Assembly: GCA_001777575.1 (NCBI GenBank) | Contig: MFEL01000007.1 | Location: forward strand, 1 to 42,329 | DNA length: 42,329 nt | Reading direction: 5' to 3' | Origin: Candidatus Doudnabacteria bacterium RIFCSPHIGHO2_01_FULL_46_24 | GTDB lineage: Bacteria; Patescibacteriota; Doudnabacteria; UBA920; O2-02-FULL-48-8 | Shown: in pieces, positions 17,718-28,156 of the stretch | How positions within the stretch are numbered: position 1 is the first letter of the stretch | Layout of the letters: each line of letters opens with the position of its first letter | Position numbers and translations under genes: made by a program | The notes under the pieces: model-generated | Told to the model about the DNA's origin: nothing | The model's input: only the letters and a program-made list of their open reading frames with translations | Database searches by the model: none

Positions 17718-17762
17718 GTAGTGAGCAATCAGGCAATCAGTCTCAAGCCTGTTGCTCACTAC
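17718..17762 (+). repeat. Strong intergenic hairpin
   Basis: GTAGTGAGCAA...TTGCTCACTAC (11 bp) with inner CAGGC/GCCTG; no U-tract. Confidence 0.85.
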
Positions 17763-17786
17763 CTGGATTTAATTTAAACTTATTTT

Positions 17787-18971
17787 ATGCGATTACGGAA
17801 TAAAAAATATTTTGGCCAGTTTGGCGGTCAGTTTGTGCCGGAAACCTTGATGCAGCCCCTAACCGAGCTAGAAAGAGCTTACGTAAAATTCAAAAAGGAC
17901 AAAAAAACCCAAGCCGAACTCAAATCATTGATTAAGGATTTTGTGGGACGTCCAACGCCTTTATATTTTGCTCAAAAACTTTCAAAAAAACTCGGCCAAA
18001 TAATATATCTTAAGCGCGAGGATTTAACCCATACCGGGGCGCATAAAATAAATAACGCAGCCGGACAGGCGCTACTTGCCAAATTTATGGGCAAGAGGAG
18101 GGTAATTGCCGAGACCGGAGCGGGTCAGCACGGCGTGGCCACAGCCGCTGCGGCGGCAAAGTTGGGGCTGGAATGCGTGGTATACATGGGCAAAGTGGAC
18201 ATGGGGCGCCAGGCGCCGAATGTTTTGAGAATGAAATTATTGGGCGCCAAAGTCGTGCCAGTAGCCAGTGGCAGCCAAACCTTAAAGGACGCGATTAACG
18301 AAGCCCTTCGCGATTGGATTGCCAATGTCAGCACCACTCATTACTTGCTCGGATCGGTATTGGGCCCTTATCCATATCCCGCCATGGTCCGGGATTTTCA
18401 AAAAATTATCGGACAGGAAGCCAGAAAACAAATTTTGCAGGCCGAAGGCCGGCTGCCGGATTATTTAGTGGCCTGTGTCGGCGGCGGGAGCAATGCATTG
18501 GGCTTGTTCCATGATTTTTTGCCGGATAAAAAAGTCCAAATGATAGGAGTTGAGGCAGGCGGATTGGGAATCAAGTCAGGCAAACATGCGGCCAGATTTT
18601 TCGGCGGCAAGCTTGGGGTTTTGCACGGCACCAAATCCTACGTGCTGCAGGATAAATTTGGCCAGATTTTGACCACCCACAGCATTTCAGCGGGGCTTGA
18701 TTATCCGAGCGTCGGGCCGGAACACAGCTTTTTACGCCAGCAAAAAAGAATCAGTTATGCATATATTACCGACAGGGAAGCTCTCGCCGGGCTTAAATTG
18801 TTGTCACAGCAAGAAGGAATTATCCCAGCTCTTGAGTCGGCGCACGCGGTCGCTTATGCTTCGAAACTGGCAAAAAAAATTTTCCACGGCAAATTAATTA
18901 TTATCAATCTTTCAGGCCGGGGGGATAAGGACTTGGAAGCCATCAGAGATTTAGGAGTGATTCATGGATAG
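17787..18971 (+). CDS. trpB: Tryptophan synthase beta chain
   Basis: [48 protein letters not shown]. Confidence 0.98.
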   Translation: MRLRNKKYFGQFGGQFVPETLMQPLTELERAYVKFKKDKKTQAELKSLIKDFVGRPTPLYFAQKLSKKLGQIIYLKREDLTHTGAHKINNAAGQALLAKFMGKRRVIAETGAGQHGVATAAAAAKLGLECVVYMGKVDMGRQAPNVLRMKLLGAKVVPVASGSQTLKDAINEALRDWIANVSTTHYLLGSVLGPYPYPAMVRDFQKIIGQEARKQILQAEGRLPDYLVACVGGGSNALGLFHDFLPDKKVQMIGVEAGGLGIKSGKHAARFFGGKLGVLHGTKSYVLQDKFGQILTTHSISAGLDYPSVGPEHSFLRQQKRISYAYITDREALAGLKLLSQQEGIIPALESAHAVAYASKLAKKIFHGKLIIINLSGRGDKDLEAIRDLGVIHG

Positions 18972-19740
18972 GATCGGTAAGTGTTTCAAAGAATTGCGCA
19001 GGCAGAAAAAGATGGCATTTATGCCTTTTGTCGTAGCCGGAGATCCTGATTATAAAACTAGCCTAAAAATTGTCCGCGAGCTGGTAAAAAACGCTGATTT
19101 TTTGGAACTGGGATTTCCCTACTCCGATCCTCTGGCTGACGGGCCGGTGATTCAGCGCGCGGACATGCGGGCATTGGCTTCGGGAATGAATTCCGACAGG
19201 GTGTTTAGGCTGATAAGCAAAATCAGAGTTTTTAGCGACATCCCGATTACAGTTTTAGCTTATGCCAATTTAGTTTACCGGCGGGGAGTTGATAAATTTT
19301 ACCGGGATGCCGGTAGGGCTGGAATTGACGCAGTTCTGGTTCCTGACCTGCCGGTGGAAGAGTCAGACAAATTTGTGAAGGCCGCCAAGAAATACGGCAT
19401 TGATTCGATTTTTTTGGTTGCCCAGACCACGACCAAAGCGAGGATGAAAAAAATCCTGAAGCAGGCATCAGGGTATCTTTATTTGGTTTCTATTCTGGGA
19501 GTTACCGGGATCCGAAAAGACATCGCCCCAGAAACTCTGGGCCTGATCAGGCAGCTTAAGAAATTAAGCAAGCTTCCGGTTGTGGTAGGGTTTGGCGTTT
19601 CCAATGCCAGGCAAATAAAGATTTTGAGAAAAGCCAAAGCGGACGGCGTGATCGTGGGCAGCGCCATAGTAAAGGTAATTGAAAAGTATAAGAGGAATCC
19701 ATCGAGAGCTATTAAGGAATTTATTAAAGGCTTGAATTAA
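18964..19740 (+). CDS. trpA: Tryptophan synthase alpha chain
   Basis: [42 protein letters not shown]; overlaps trpB. Confidence 0.97.
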   Translation: MDRIGKCFKELRRQKKMAFMPFVVAGDPDYKTSLKIVRELVKNADFLELGFPYSDPLADGPVIQRADMRALASGMNSDRVFRLISKIRVFSDIPITVLAYANLVYRRGVDKFYRDAGRAGIDAVLVPDLPVEESDKFVKAAKKYGIDSIFLVAQTTTKARMKKILKQASGYLYLVSILGVTGIRKDIAPETLGLIRQLKKLSKLPVVVGFGVSNARQIKILRKAKADGVIVGSAIVKVIEKYKRNPSRAIKEFIKGLN

Positions 19741-19822
19741 AATTAGCATAAGCTTGGTCAATCGCCTGGATTGCCTCCCGGTTTTGTGCTATAATGGGGA
19801 AAATTTAGATTTCCGAAACCAA

Positions 19823-20278
19823 ATGAATAAAAAAACAGTATTTGCCACAATTGTCATACTTTTAATCGTCGTTGCCACGTGGTTCTGGTGGCAGGGCCAG
19901 GCCGCGGTTAAGGCTTATGAATTTGCCGGCCGGATTGAGAAAGTTGAAGGCCCGGTTATTTTTACCAAAGGCGTGTATGAAAACGCGCAAAACCCCAAGG
20001 GCTTAACTTTAGCCGAAGAGGATAAGCAGATTGTGGTCGGGGAGGACACCAAGCTGATTAAGATCACGCAATTTATGCCGACGGCGGCGGAATTGGAACA
20101 AAGCGGCGGCCAGTACCGGCCGCAAGATTTGAGGAGCGAACAGTCAGCGGGGTCACTGGATGATTTGGCGCAAGGCCTGACTGACGGCGTGTTTGCCAAA
20201 TCCGACCGCAATATTTATGGGCAATCAAAATTTGTCGCCACAGAAATAACTTATTACGTCCGGGAGTATCCGCAGTAA
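19823..20278 (+). CDS. Hypothetical membrane-anchored protein
   Basis: N-terminal TM; TGCTATAAT extended -10 upstream, terminator downstream. Confidence 0.65.
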   Translation: MNKKTVFATIVILLIVVATWFWWQGQAAVKAYEFAGRIEKVEGPVIFTKGVYENAQNPKGLTLAEEDKQIVVGEDTKLIKITQFMPTAAELEQSGGQYRPQDLRSEQSAGSLDDLAQGLTDGVFAKSDRNIYGQSKFVATEITYYVREYPQ

Positions 20279-20301
20279 GCGCGCGGGGGAGTGAAGAACA
20301 A

Positions 20302-20334
20302 AGCGGAAGCTGTCTTTAGCTTCCGTTTTTTGTT
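20302..20334 (+). terminator. Rho-independent terminator
   Basis: GCGGAAGCTGTCTTTAGCTTCCGTTTTTTG. Confidence 0.85.
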
Positions 20335-20379
20335 ATAGTATTTTTTATTCCCAATTGATGGTTTGAGCAGGCATGATTT

Positions 20380-20775
20380 TTATATTCTGTTTAAGATGGC
20401 CTGGTTGAAATTTTTGAGCACTGGCTTGAAGTCCGCGTATTGCCTGGCGGTTTGCTCTTCAAAATCCAGCCGCAGATTGGAATCGGATTCAAAAATCACC
20501 CGGCCGTGAGAAATCACGTCGAAGCGCAACTCCAGGGGCGAGCGTTGCAACGGCACGATGTCCAGTTTTTTGCCCGGAAAAACCTGGGTGAGAATGTCGT
20601 ATAAGTTCGTATAGAGCTGCACGAAGTCCTTTGAATCCGATTCAGGGTGCATCAAAATCGCGAGGTCTATGTCGCTTTCAGGTTGGGTCAGAGCTTCAGC
20701 CGTTGATCCAAAAACGTAAACAGCCGCCGCGCCCAAATTTTTAAGTTGTCCGGCAAGTTCTTTTTTCATTTCCAT
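20380..20775 (-). CDS. MNT-type nucleotidyltransferase domain protein
   Basis: AAVYVFGSTAEALTQPESDIDLAILM (GS-x-DxD signature). Confidence 0.85.
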   Translation of the reverse strand: MEMKKELAGQLKNLGAAAVYVFGSTAEALTQPESDIDLAILMHPESDSKDFVQLYTNLYDILTQVFPGKKLDIVPLQRSPLELRFDVISHGRVIFESDSNLRLDFEEQTARQYADFKPVLKNFNQAILNRI

Positions 20776-20796
20776 GCAGTCAGTATACCCCGCCTA

Positions 20797-20823
20797 TTGA
20801 CTTTTTTCAAATAGTGATATAAT
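20797..20823 (+). promoter_or_regulatory. Promoter of lipoprotein unit 1
   Basis: TTGACT-15 bp-TATAAT, conserved in the second unit. Confidence 0.55.
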
Positions 20824-20893
20824 ATATCTAATCTCAAGAAACGGCATGTTCTTTCCTCCGGCTGCACGCCGGAGCAATCCATAGGAGGGCGCC

Positions 20894-21430
20894 ATGCGCC
20901 ACACAACTTCGTTGTTCGTTCGTTCGTTCGTTGTGGCGCTTGGCATCATGTTTGCAAGCGCCTGTGAGACACAGGGGCCCGCTGCTCCGACGCCAAACCC
21001 AAACCCAAACCCTGGCCCGCCTCCCGGAGATAGCGTCCGCGCCAGCATCGGCGCCTTGGTAGGGATCTGGGACGGCAGTCCCGCACTCCACGGGGGGGTG
21101 TCCACTCTCTTGACCCCGGCTGAGGATGGATGCTACTATGGAGTGCAACAGCAAGGAGCGATTGATTTACCTGTAGTTCATCCTAGAGTGAAAGGGCGGT
21201 GGATCAAGCTCACACAACTCAGGGACCAGTTCGGGGGACAGGTCGTGATGAGTGAAAGAGTCTATCCTGATGAGAGTGCTATTGTCGGTGGGATCGGGTG
21301 GTACGGCGGTTTTATCGTTTTTCCGGATCGTCCTGGGACCATGGCCCATTACTTCCGTCTTGAAGAAGGGGGGGCAGATCTTCCAACTCCCACTCGAGAA
21401 GAACGGACCTACTGCATTGGCCGGCGGTAG
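20894..21430 (+). CDS. Putative lipoprotein, duplicated family member 1
   Basis: Signal sequence ending FASAC; SD ATAGGAGGG. Confidence 0.75.
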   Translation: MRHTTSLFVRSFVVALGIMFASACETQGPAAPTPNPNPNPGPPPGDSVRASIGALVGIWDGSPALHGGVSTLLTPAEDGCYYGVQQQGAIDLPVVHPRVKGRWIKLTQLRDQFGGQVVMSERVYPDESAIVGGIGWYGGFIVFPDRPGTMAHYFRLEEGGADLPTPTREERTYCIGRR

Positions 21431-21445
21431 AAGCGCGCGCAAACA

Positions 21446-21500
21446 AGAATCAGGCACGGTTTGGGACGGCGTGTTCCCAACCTTGCCTGATTCGTTTTTT
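21446..21500 (+). terminator. Long hairpin terminator
   Basis: GAATCAGGCACGGTTTGGGA...TTCCCAACCTTGCCTGATTCGTTTTTTT. Confidence 0.85.
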
Positions 21501-21576
21501 TATGCTGTTACTATTCGAGAAATTGCCGGAGATAAAAAAAATTCGAAACCGCTGTTTCACCGGATTAAGTGATAAA

Positions 21577-21822
21577 TTATGGCGTTAGTGTCAAGGACGA
21601 GCATATTGCGGCTTCAAAAAGCGCGGTCCCATTCCCGGCGTATTTTTTTTGCCATTTGGCGGCGTCAGGTATCCGTTTGCCTTTCCATAATCCGCCCAAA
21701 CTCCGCCAAGCCAGTAAAGCGTTGGCCTGGTTTAGTTCATGCCAGGTTATTCGGTACTTTTTGAGAACCGAATTAACGGCAGTTTTGGCTTGCGTTAAAT
21801 TTTGGATTTTATTCAGCGCCAT
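21577..21822 (-). CDS. Hypothetical protein (81 aa)
   Basis: ORF between the two lipoprotein units, no diagnostic motif. Confidence 0.4.
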   Translation of the reverse strand: MALNKIQNLTQAKTAVNSVLKKYRITWHELNQANALLAWRSLGGLWKGKRIPDAAKWQKKYAGNGTALFEAAICSSLTLTP

Positions 21823-21870
21823 AAATTCCCATTAATAAATAATAGTAATCCAGTTATTATACCCCGCCTA

Positions 21871-21897
21871 TTGACTTTTTTCAAATAATGATATAAT
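21871..21897 (+). promoter_or_regulatory. Promoter of lipoprotein unit 2
   Basis: TTGACT-15 bp-TATAAT, near identical to 20797-20823. Confidence 0.55.
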
Positions 21898-21970
21898 ATA
21901 TCCATTCTCAAGAAACAGTCAGTTCTTCCTCCTCGGCAAGCCCGGGGAGCCAATCTACAAGGAGGGCGCC

Positions 21971-22696
21971 ATGCGCCGCACAACTTCATTGTTCGCCCGT
22001 TCGTTCGTTGTGGCGCTTGGCATCGTGTTTGCAAGCGCCTGCGGCGGGAATGGTCCCATCGCTCCCAGCCTCACTGTCTCCCCTTCGTCGGCCCAGGTCC
22101 AGATCGGAACGGCCACGACACTGACGGCGAGCCAGAGTGGTACGTGGTCAGTCACTCCAGCCAACTGCGGCAGCATTACTCCGGGCAACGGCGACCGCGT
22201 CGAGTTTCGTGGGCTGGCTCTCGGCACGTGCACGGCCAGGGTCAGCGCCTCTGGCCAGGATGCGACCTCGGTCATCACTGTGACCGCAGGTCCACCCGAG
22301 CCGGAACGCGCCCGCATCCTGGCACTCGAGTACCTCAAGCAGGGTGATCCAGACTGCCGAGGGGACGCATGTCCGCCTGGTCCGGTCAAGGATTTGCTGC
22401 CCGATGAGAACGGCTGCTACACGGCCGAGGTCGGGCAGGGAGTGATCAAGCTCCCGGTCTCGCACCCGGCCAAGCCCGGGCGGTGGCTCAGGCTACGCAA
22501 TAACATTCTCGGATTCGTGAGGACAACGGAGTATCCTGACGAATCCAAGATCGTCGGCGGGATCGGCTGGAACACCGGGATCTTCTTCCCCAATGTGGGG
22601 GAAGTCCGAACCTTGCGGTTCGAGCTCGAGGAAGGCGGCGGAGATTTGCCGAGCAACACTCTCGACGTCCGAGAGTACAAGCTCTGCCGCAAATAG
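21971..22696 (+). CDS. Putative lipoprotein, duplicated family member 2, with Ig-like insert
   Basis: N-terminus MRRTTSLFARSFVVALGIVFASAC matches the 20894 protein; shared PDES-IVGGIGW...F-LEEGGGDLP. Confidence 0.78.
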   Translation: MRRTTSLFARSFVVALGIVFASACGGNGPIAPSLTVSPSSAQVQIGTATTLTASQSGTWSVTPANCGSITPGNGDRVEFRGLALGTCTARVSASGQDATSVITVTAGPPEPERARILALEYLKQGDPDCRGDACPPGPVKDLLPDENGCYTAEVGQGVIKLPVSHPAKPGRWLRLRNNILGFVRTTEYPDESKIVGGIGWNTGIFFPNVGEVRTLRFELEEGGGDLPSNTLDVREYKLCRK

Positions 22697-22807
22697 TGGC
22701 GCAAGCAAACAAAGATCAGGCACTGACAGGACTGAACACCCGCAGTTGCCTGGTTTTTGTTTTTGTGCTATAATATATATACGAAAAATACCGATTATAG
22801 AAATAAA

Positions 22808-25762
22808 ATGCTAAACAAAATTTGGATTATAATTGCAGTTTCAGTGGGATTGCTGTTTTTTATTTTATCAGGACAAGTTTCTGCAGGTCCTAGGACCGAT
22901 GACCCTTATCCTGGCGACGATGAGGTTACGGAAAACCCGCAATCGCCAACCGAAGATGTGACTTTTTCCATTTATTGCAAATCCGGCGGCGCATTTGGCG
23001 CGGGCCTTAAGAATTGCTATGGCAGCGGGCGCATTGGCATTGGCCAGATGTGGCGATTTGAGGCTGGAGTGGAAGCTGTGGACCCCACCGGCGGAGACGG
23101 CGACAGGGTGGCAGTGGTGGATGTGTGCATTAACAATACTGGCGTGCATAATTCCGGCAATGGTTATTGCTGGGCTCTGCCATATAATAGGGATTATAAA
23201 GAACCTATACCAAAAGATGATTTTGCCACCTACCGATATCTGGCCGCCACGGTCGTGGTGAAGGGGAGTGCCTTTAATGACCACTGGCATCAGCATCGGT
23301 TCTGGGGCTATGGCCGCAGCTCGGAAAGTTCCTTGAATGTGGCAGTTAATCCTGCCAGCGTTGAATTCGGCCAGACTGCCACAGTGTCGTGGAGCGCCAG
23401 ATTTGGCAAAAATCCTTTGATGTTTGTGGGCGATGGCCGGGAACCTATCACGCCTGCCAATGATTCCAGTTTCGAACCGGCCTATTCAGATTCAGTTTTT
23501 TCCGGCGACTGGGTCTATACCGCTGACCGCATTACGGGCGAGGTCGGCTTTACTTATAAATTCACAGGCATCAACAATGCCGGCGTGGAAGCCGATTTTG
23601 AGCTGGGTGTGCCGCTTATGGTAACGCAGCCCCCGCCCGCGCCGCCGCGCGAGTTTCCCTTAACCGTCTCCAAATCCGGCACCGGCTTGGGCACCGTGAC
23701 CTCCTCGCCCGTGGGTATCACCTGCGGCTCGGACTGTTTAGAAAATTACACTGACGGCGCCAACGTGAGTTTGACGGCCAATCCGGCCGGCGGCTCGGAA
23801 TTTATCCGCTGGTCCGGCGACTGCGCCGGCTCCGGCAGCTGCAGTGTGACCATGACTTCCAGCCGCAACGTCACCGCGGTCTTCAATACACTCCCGCCCG
23901 GGGCGAAAACGCTTTCCTTGTCCAAATCCGGCACCGGCTCAGGCACGGTGACTTCTTCGCCCGCAGCCATCAACTGCGGCAGCGGTTGCAGCTCTGACTC
24001 TGCTGATTTCAGCAGCGGCACTGAAGTTAGTTTGTTTGCCAACCCGGCCGTCGGCTCCGAATTTATCCGCTGGTCCGGCGACTGCGCCGGCTCCGGCAGC
24101 TGCAGTGTGACCATGTCTTCCGACCAAAGCGTGACCGCAGTTTTTAATTTGCTGCCCGCCGGCACATATAATCTCTCCGTCTCCAAAACCGGAACAGGTT
24201 CCGGTACGATTTCGGGACCCGGCATTAATTGCGGCTCCGACTGCTCGGAAAGTTATACTGACGGCACCAACGTGAATTTGACGGCCAATCCGGCCGGCGA
24301 CTCGGAATTTGTGAGATGGTCAGGCGACTGCACTTCAGCCAACCCCAACAATTGTTCCGTGAGGATGGACCGCTTCCGCAGTGTGACAGCCGAGTTTCGA
24401 AGGAGAGCCGGCCTCTCCCAGCCCAGCTGCAATTATGCCGAGCCGCAGTCGCCCACTACTGCCAATTATTCCGGTACATTCAATGCCTACGCTTATGGCG
24501 TCTTAAATGCCACCTCGGTATATTTCCCAACCTGGTCCGGCGGATTTGATGACCGCGATGACCTGATCTGGTATCCGGGCACGAACTTGGGCAGCGGCAC
24601 CTGGCGAGCGGACATCAATCTGGCTTCCCACAGCGGCCAGCCGCCCTTTACCATGAATGTGCACGTGTACATGAATAACGCATCTTTCAGCAACATCTGG
24701 TGTGATGACGCCAATTTTACGCGCACCACCCTCAACGATCCGATTACTTTCACCATCACTTACACCCAGCGGGCAGGGACGCTGCAGGTTGATTCCTCCA
24801 TTGCAGCCTCTTGGAATATTTCCGGAGTGGGGGACCGGAGCGGCACTCAAAGTTCAGACCTCGTTTCCCCCGGCTCCTACACAATCACGCCCACGCCGCA
24901 GACTGATTACAATTTCTCAGTCAGCCCCAATCCGGCCACGGTAAATGCCAACCAAACCACAATCGTAAACATCACCTGGACAGCGGCTCCCTTAGGCGAC
25001 CCAACCGGACTTTCAGCTGATCCGTCAGTATGCAAAAACATCGCGTTGAGCTGGAGCGATAATGCTCAGGGCGAGAGTGGCTATATCATTTACCGCGCAA
25101 CTTCTTCCCTGCCCGCCGATCCTGATGTCTCTTTTGAACTTACCAGGATTCCGGCCAACCGCATAAGCTACACTGATTCTACAGGCTCGGAAAATACCAC
25201 TTATTATTACCGTGTCCGCGCTTATAAGAACAATCCGGCTATAGCCTCCAACGCTTCCAATGAAGCTTCAGCTTTGGTGCGCCCCTGCGTTGCCAACATC
25301 AGCAATTCCACCAAAGCCCTGCTCAGTCCCGCGAATCCTGACCTGATCAGTGACGGCAATACAGTTACTTTCCGCATCACCATTGTCAATTCTGCGGTCG
25401 CCACTGCCGCGGCTGACATCCGCTACATCACCGACACTTACACTGCCAACTGGCAAAATCCGCGCGTGATTAATGTTTCCGGCGGGTTAAGCTGTGTGCC
25501 TAACTTGGCTTCCTGCCTTTCTGGTTCAACCATCAATGTCCAGGGCCAGATTGATCCCGGCCAAAACGCGGTGGTGGATATTCAGGGCACAGTCAACTTC
25601 AGCGGCAACAGCAACTATGACAGCCTAGCCAATACCGCTCAAATTTTTTACCGCGATGTCGGCGGCGACGGTAGTGTCAAAAGTATCATCAAGAAAGCCG
25701 GGCCGTATCTGGTAAAGACCGGCAATCCGCGCGTGCCGCAATTTAGAGAAGTAGCGCCATGA
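22808..25762 (+). CDS. Large secreted repeat protein (InlB-B/bacterial-repeat-like, FN3-like and GBS Bsp-like modules)
   Basis: Three ~75-aa units LSVSKSGTGSGTVTSSP..CGSDC...RWSGDCAGSGSCSVTM..VTAVF; signal peptide. Confidence 0.8.
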   Translation: MLNKIWIIIAVSVGLLFFILSGQVSAGPRTDDPYPGDDEVTENPQSPTEDVTFSIYCKSGGAFGAGLKNCYGSGRIGIGQMWRFEAGVEAVDPTGGDGDRVAVVDVCINNTGVHNSGNGYCWALPYNRDYKEPIPKDDFATYRYLAATVVVKGSAFNDHWHQHRFWGYGRSSESSLNVAVNPASVEFGQTATVSWSARFGKNPLMFVGDGREPITPANDSSFEPAYSDSVFSGDWVYTADRITGEVGFTYKFTGINNAGVEADFELGVPLMVTQPPPAPPREFPLTVSKSGTGLGTVTSSPVGITCGSDCLENYTDGANVSLTANPAGGSEFIRWSGDCAGSGSCSVTMTSSRNVTAVFNTLPPGAKTLSLSKSGTGSGTVTSSPAAINCGSGCSSDSADFSSGTEVSLFANPAVGSEFIRWSGDCAGSGSCSVTMSSDQSVTAVFNLLPAGTYNLSVSKTGTGSGTISGPGINCGSDCSESYTDGTNVNLTANPAGDSEFVRWSGDCTSANPNNCSVRMDRFRSVTAEFRRRAGLSQPSCNYAEPQSPTTANYSGTFNAYAYGVLNATSVYFPTWSGGFDDRDDLIWYPGTNLGSGTWRADINLASHSGQPPFTMNVHVYMNNASFSNIWCDDANFTRTTLNDPITFTITYTQRAGTLQVDSSIAASWNISGVGDRSGTQSSDLVSPGSYTITPTPQTDYNFSVSPNPATVNANQTTIVNITWTAAPLGDPTGLSADPSVCKNIALSWSDNAQGESGYIIYRATSSLPADPDVSFELTRIPANRISYTDSTGSENTTYYYRVRAYKNNPAIASNASNEASALVRPCVANISNSTKALLSPANPDLISDGNTVTFRITIVNSAVATAAADIRYITDTYTANWQNPRVINVSGGLSCVPNLASCLSGSTINVQGQIDPGQNAVVDIQGTVNFSGNSNYDSLANTAQIFYRDVGGDGSVKSIIKKAGPYLVKTGNPRVPQFREVAP

Positions 25763-28107
25763 ACAAGTCAAAAGTTAAAAGTCAAAAGTTAAAAGTCTTC
25801 CTGATACTCGGACTGCTGGTCGCGGGTGCGGCTTGGTTTGGCGCGCCCAAGGAAGCCAAGGCGGTCAGCTGCTCTTCCGCAGGCCCTGACGGGGATACGG
25901 TTTATACCAGTGCCGGGACCAGAAGGACTTATATTTACGGCGCTTCCGGTGATACCACGCAAGCAGTCATTGGGGTTTATCCGAGTAGTAGCAACGACTG
26001 GATCTGGTATTATCTTTCCGGGTATCCGGGCAATATCACTCATGATGTCAGTATGTCTGGTTTGCAGGCAGGAGGGACTAACTTTGTTTCTACTTATGTC
26101 CGCGATGGCGCGGGCAATTGGAGCAACCGGTGCGGTTATAACACTTTCTACTTAAGAGTGCCGCCTGCGCCATCCTTATCCTCGGTCTACCCGCAAGCCT
26201 CGTCCACCACGGCTACCTCTGGCAGTTTCCGCATTTCCGCCACCGGGGTTTCGAATGTTGACGCCATGTATTTCCCGACTTGGTCGGAAGTTTCCGGCCA
26301 GGATGACATTGTCTGGTATTCCGGCTCCAATGACGGCGGCGGCAATTGGCACGCCGATCTCAACTTGGCTTCTCATCCGGGACTGGGCTCAATCATCACC
26401 CATGTTTACGGCCGAAGCTCGTATACTGGCGCTTTGTCATTTTTGGGCAACACTTCTTTCCAGCGCGTCGCACCTCCCCCCACTGCCTCCATCTCCATCT
26501 CTCCCTCTTCCATTGCCTATAACGGCAGCGCTACCATCAGCTGGTCTTCCACTAATGCCACGTCCTGCACGGCCCAGGGTGATCCGGCAAGCTGGCAAGG
26601 CGGTATTGCCACTTCCGGCTCCCAAACTGGCAACTTTACCCAATCCGCCACGTATCGCATTTCCTGCTCCGGCCCCGGGGGAACCAGTTCCCAGGCCAGT
26701 GCGACTTTGACTGTGGCGGCTCCGCCGGCTCCCACTGCCGATATTCGCATCAATAATTCCAACGGCCCGGTTTACATTAACTACAATACCTCGGCCACTC
26801 TCAGCTGGTCTTCGAGCAACGCCACCTCCTGCACGGCCCAAGGTGACCCTTCCTCCTGGCAAGGCGGTATTGCCACTTCCGGCTCCCAGACTGGCAACTT
26901 TACCGCCTCCGCCACTTACCGGATTGCCTGTACCGGTCCAGGCGGGACAGCCACAGACAGCGTTGTTCTAAATATCAATCCGCAGCCAGCCTGCTCCTCG
27001 GCCGGGCCGGACGGAGTTTCGGTTGCTTACAATGCTTCCCACACGGTTTATGCCTATGGCGTTTCCAACGCCTCGGCCGTGAATTTCCCCACTTGGTCAG
27101 ACACAAACGGCCAGGATGACGTTGTCTGGTATTCAGGATCAAACCAAGGGAGCGGGACTTGGGCTGCGACCATTGATTTTAACCGCCATAGCGGCAGCGG
27201 AGCCTACAATGTCCATGTTTATCTTTACAACGGCAATTACAGCAATGTCTGGTGTGACACGGCTAATTTTACCCGCCAAAATCCGCCTAGCCCCTCCTTA
27301 AGTTCTGTTTCCCCGGAATCCTCAACCACCACGGCTACCTCTGGCAGTTTCCGCATTTCGGCCACCGGGGTCAGCAACACCGACGCCATGTATTTTCCGA
27401 CCTGGTCAGAAGTGTCCGGCCAGGACGACGTTGTCTGGTATCCGGTGGATAACAACGGCGGCGGCAACTGGTCGCAATATATCAATTTGGAATCCCATCC
27501 GGGACTGGGCTCAATCATCACCCACGTCTATGGCCGCAGCCTTTACACCGGATCCTGGTCGTTAATCGGCAATACATCCTTCCAGCGCGTCCAGCCAGCG
27601 CCGCCTTCTTGCACTTCCTCCGGCCCCAGCGGCGACACTACGTCAGCCACCAGCGGCACTCGCCGCGCCAATGCTTACGGCGTGGTGAATGCCAGCGAGG
27701 TTTACTTCCCCACCTGGTCTGACCCCGGATGGCAAGACGACGTTGTCTGGTATCCGGGCACTAATGCCGGGGGTGGCACCTGGTATGCGGATGCCAACCT
27801 CGCCTCCCATCCCGGCCTTGGTACGATTAATGTCCATATTTATACCAGAAATCCCGGTAACGGCTATGGCAATACCTGGTGCGGAACGGCTAATTTTACT
27901 CGCGTGCCGCCCAATGGGACGGTGAATGTCAATTCCAACCGGCCTACGTCCTGGACCTTAACCGGGCCATACGGGACTTATCAAGGTGGGCCGAACGCCA
28001 CCTCCCAAAGCTATACCGTGCCTTATGGCGACAACTATACAGTTACTCCCGGCAGCATTCCGGGCTATGACGCCACCATCACCCCGGCGCAGCGGTTGGG
28101 GCCTTAA
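25759..28107 (+). CDS. Large secreted protein with GBS Bsp-like repeats
   Basis: Signal peptide; repeated YFPTWS...DDVVWY-G-N-G-GTW-A-NLASH...HVY modules and two SATISWSSTNATSCTAQGDP.SWQGGIATSGSQTGNF modules. Confidence 0.8.
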   Translation: MNKSKVKSQKLKVFLILGLLVAGAAWFGAPKEAKAVSCSSAGPDGDTVYTSAGTRRTYIYGASGDTTQAVIGVYPSSSNDWIWYYLSGYPGNITHDVSMSGLQAGGTNFVSTYVRDGAGNWSNRCGYNTFYLRVPPAPSLSSVYPQASSTTATSGSFRISATGVSNVDAMYFPTWSEVSGQDDIVWYSGSNDGGGNWHADLNLASHPGLGSIITHVYGRSSYTGALSFLGNTSFQRVAPPPTASISISPSSIAYNGSATISWSSTNATSCTAQGDPASWQGGIATSGSQTGNFTQSATYRISCSGPGGTSSQASATLTVAAPPAPTADIRINNSNGPVYINYNTSATLSWSSSNATSCTAQGDPSSWQGGIATSGSQTGNFTASATYRIACTGPGGTATDSVVLNINPQPACSSAGPDGVSVAYNASHTVYAYGVSNASAVNFPTWSDTNGQDDVVWYSGSNQGSGTWAATIDFNRHSGSGAYNVHVYLYNGNYSNVWCDTANFTRQNPPSPSLSSVSPESSTTTATSGSFRISATGVSNTDAMYFPTWSEVSGQDDVVWYPVDNNGGGNWSQYINLESHPGLGSIITHVYGRSLYTGSWSLIGNTSFQRVQPAPPSCTSSGPSGDTTSATSGTRRANAYGVVNASEVYFPTWSDPGWQDDVVWYPGTNAGGGTWYADANLASHPGLGTINVHIYTRNPGNGYGNTWCGTANFTRVPPNGTVNVNSNRPTSWTLTGPYGTYQGGPNATSQSYTVPYGDNYTVTPGSIPGYDATITPAQRLGP

Positions 28108-28156
28108 TTAATGTTATATTTAATCCGCCTGTTGGCGGAAAGAAAGGAATCTATGT

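Noticed and set aside
22868-25456. Numerous antisense ORFs opposite the large secreted proteins
   Set aside because: Low-complexity complement of repetitive GC-rich coding sequence, with no start signals or domain-like motifs.
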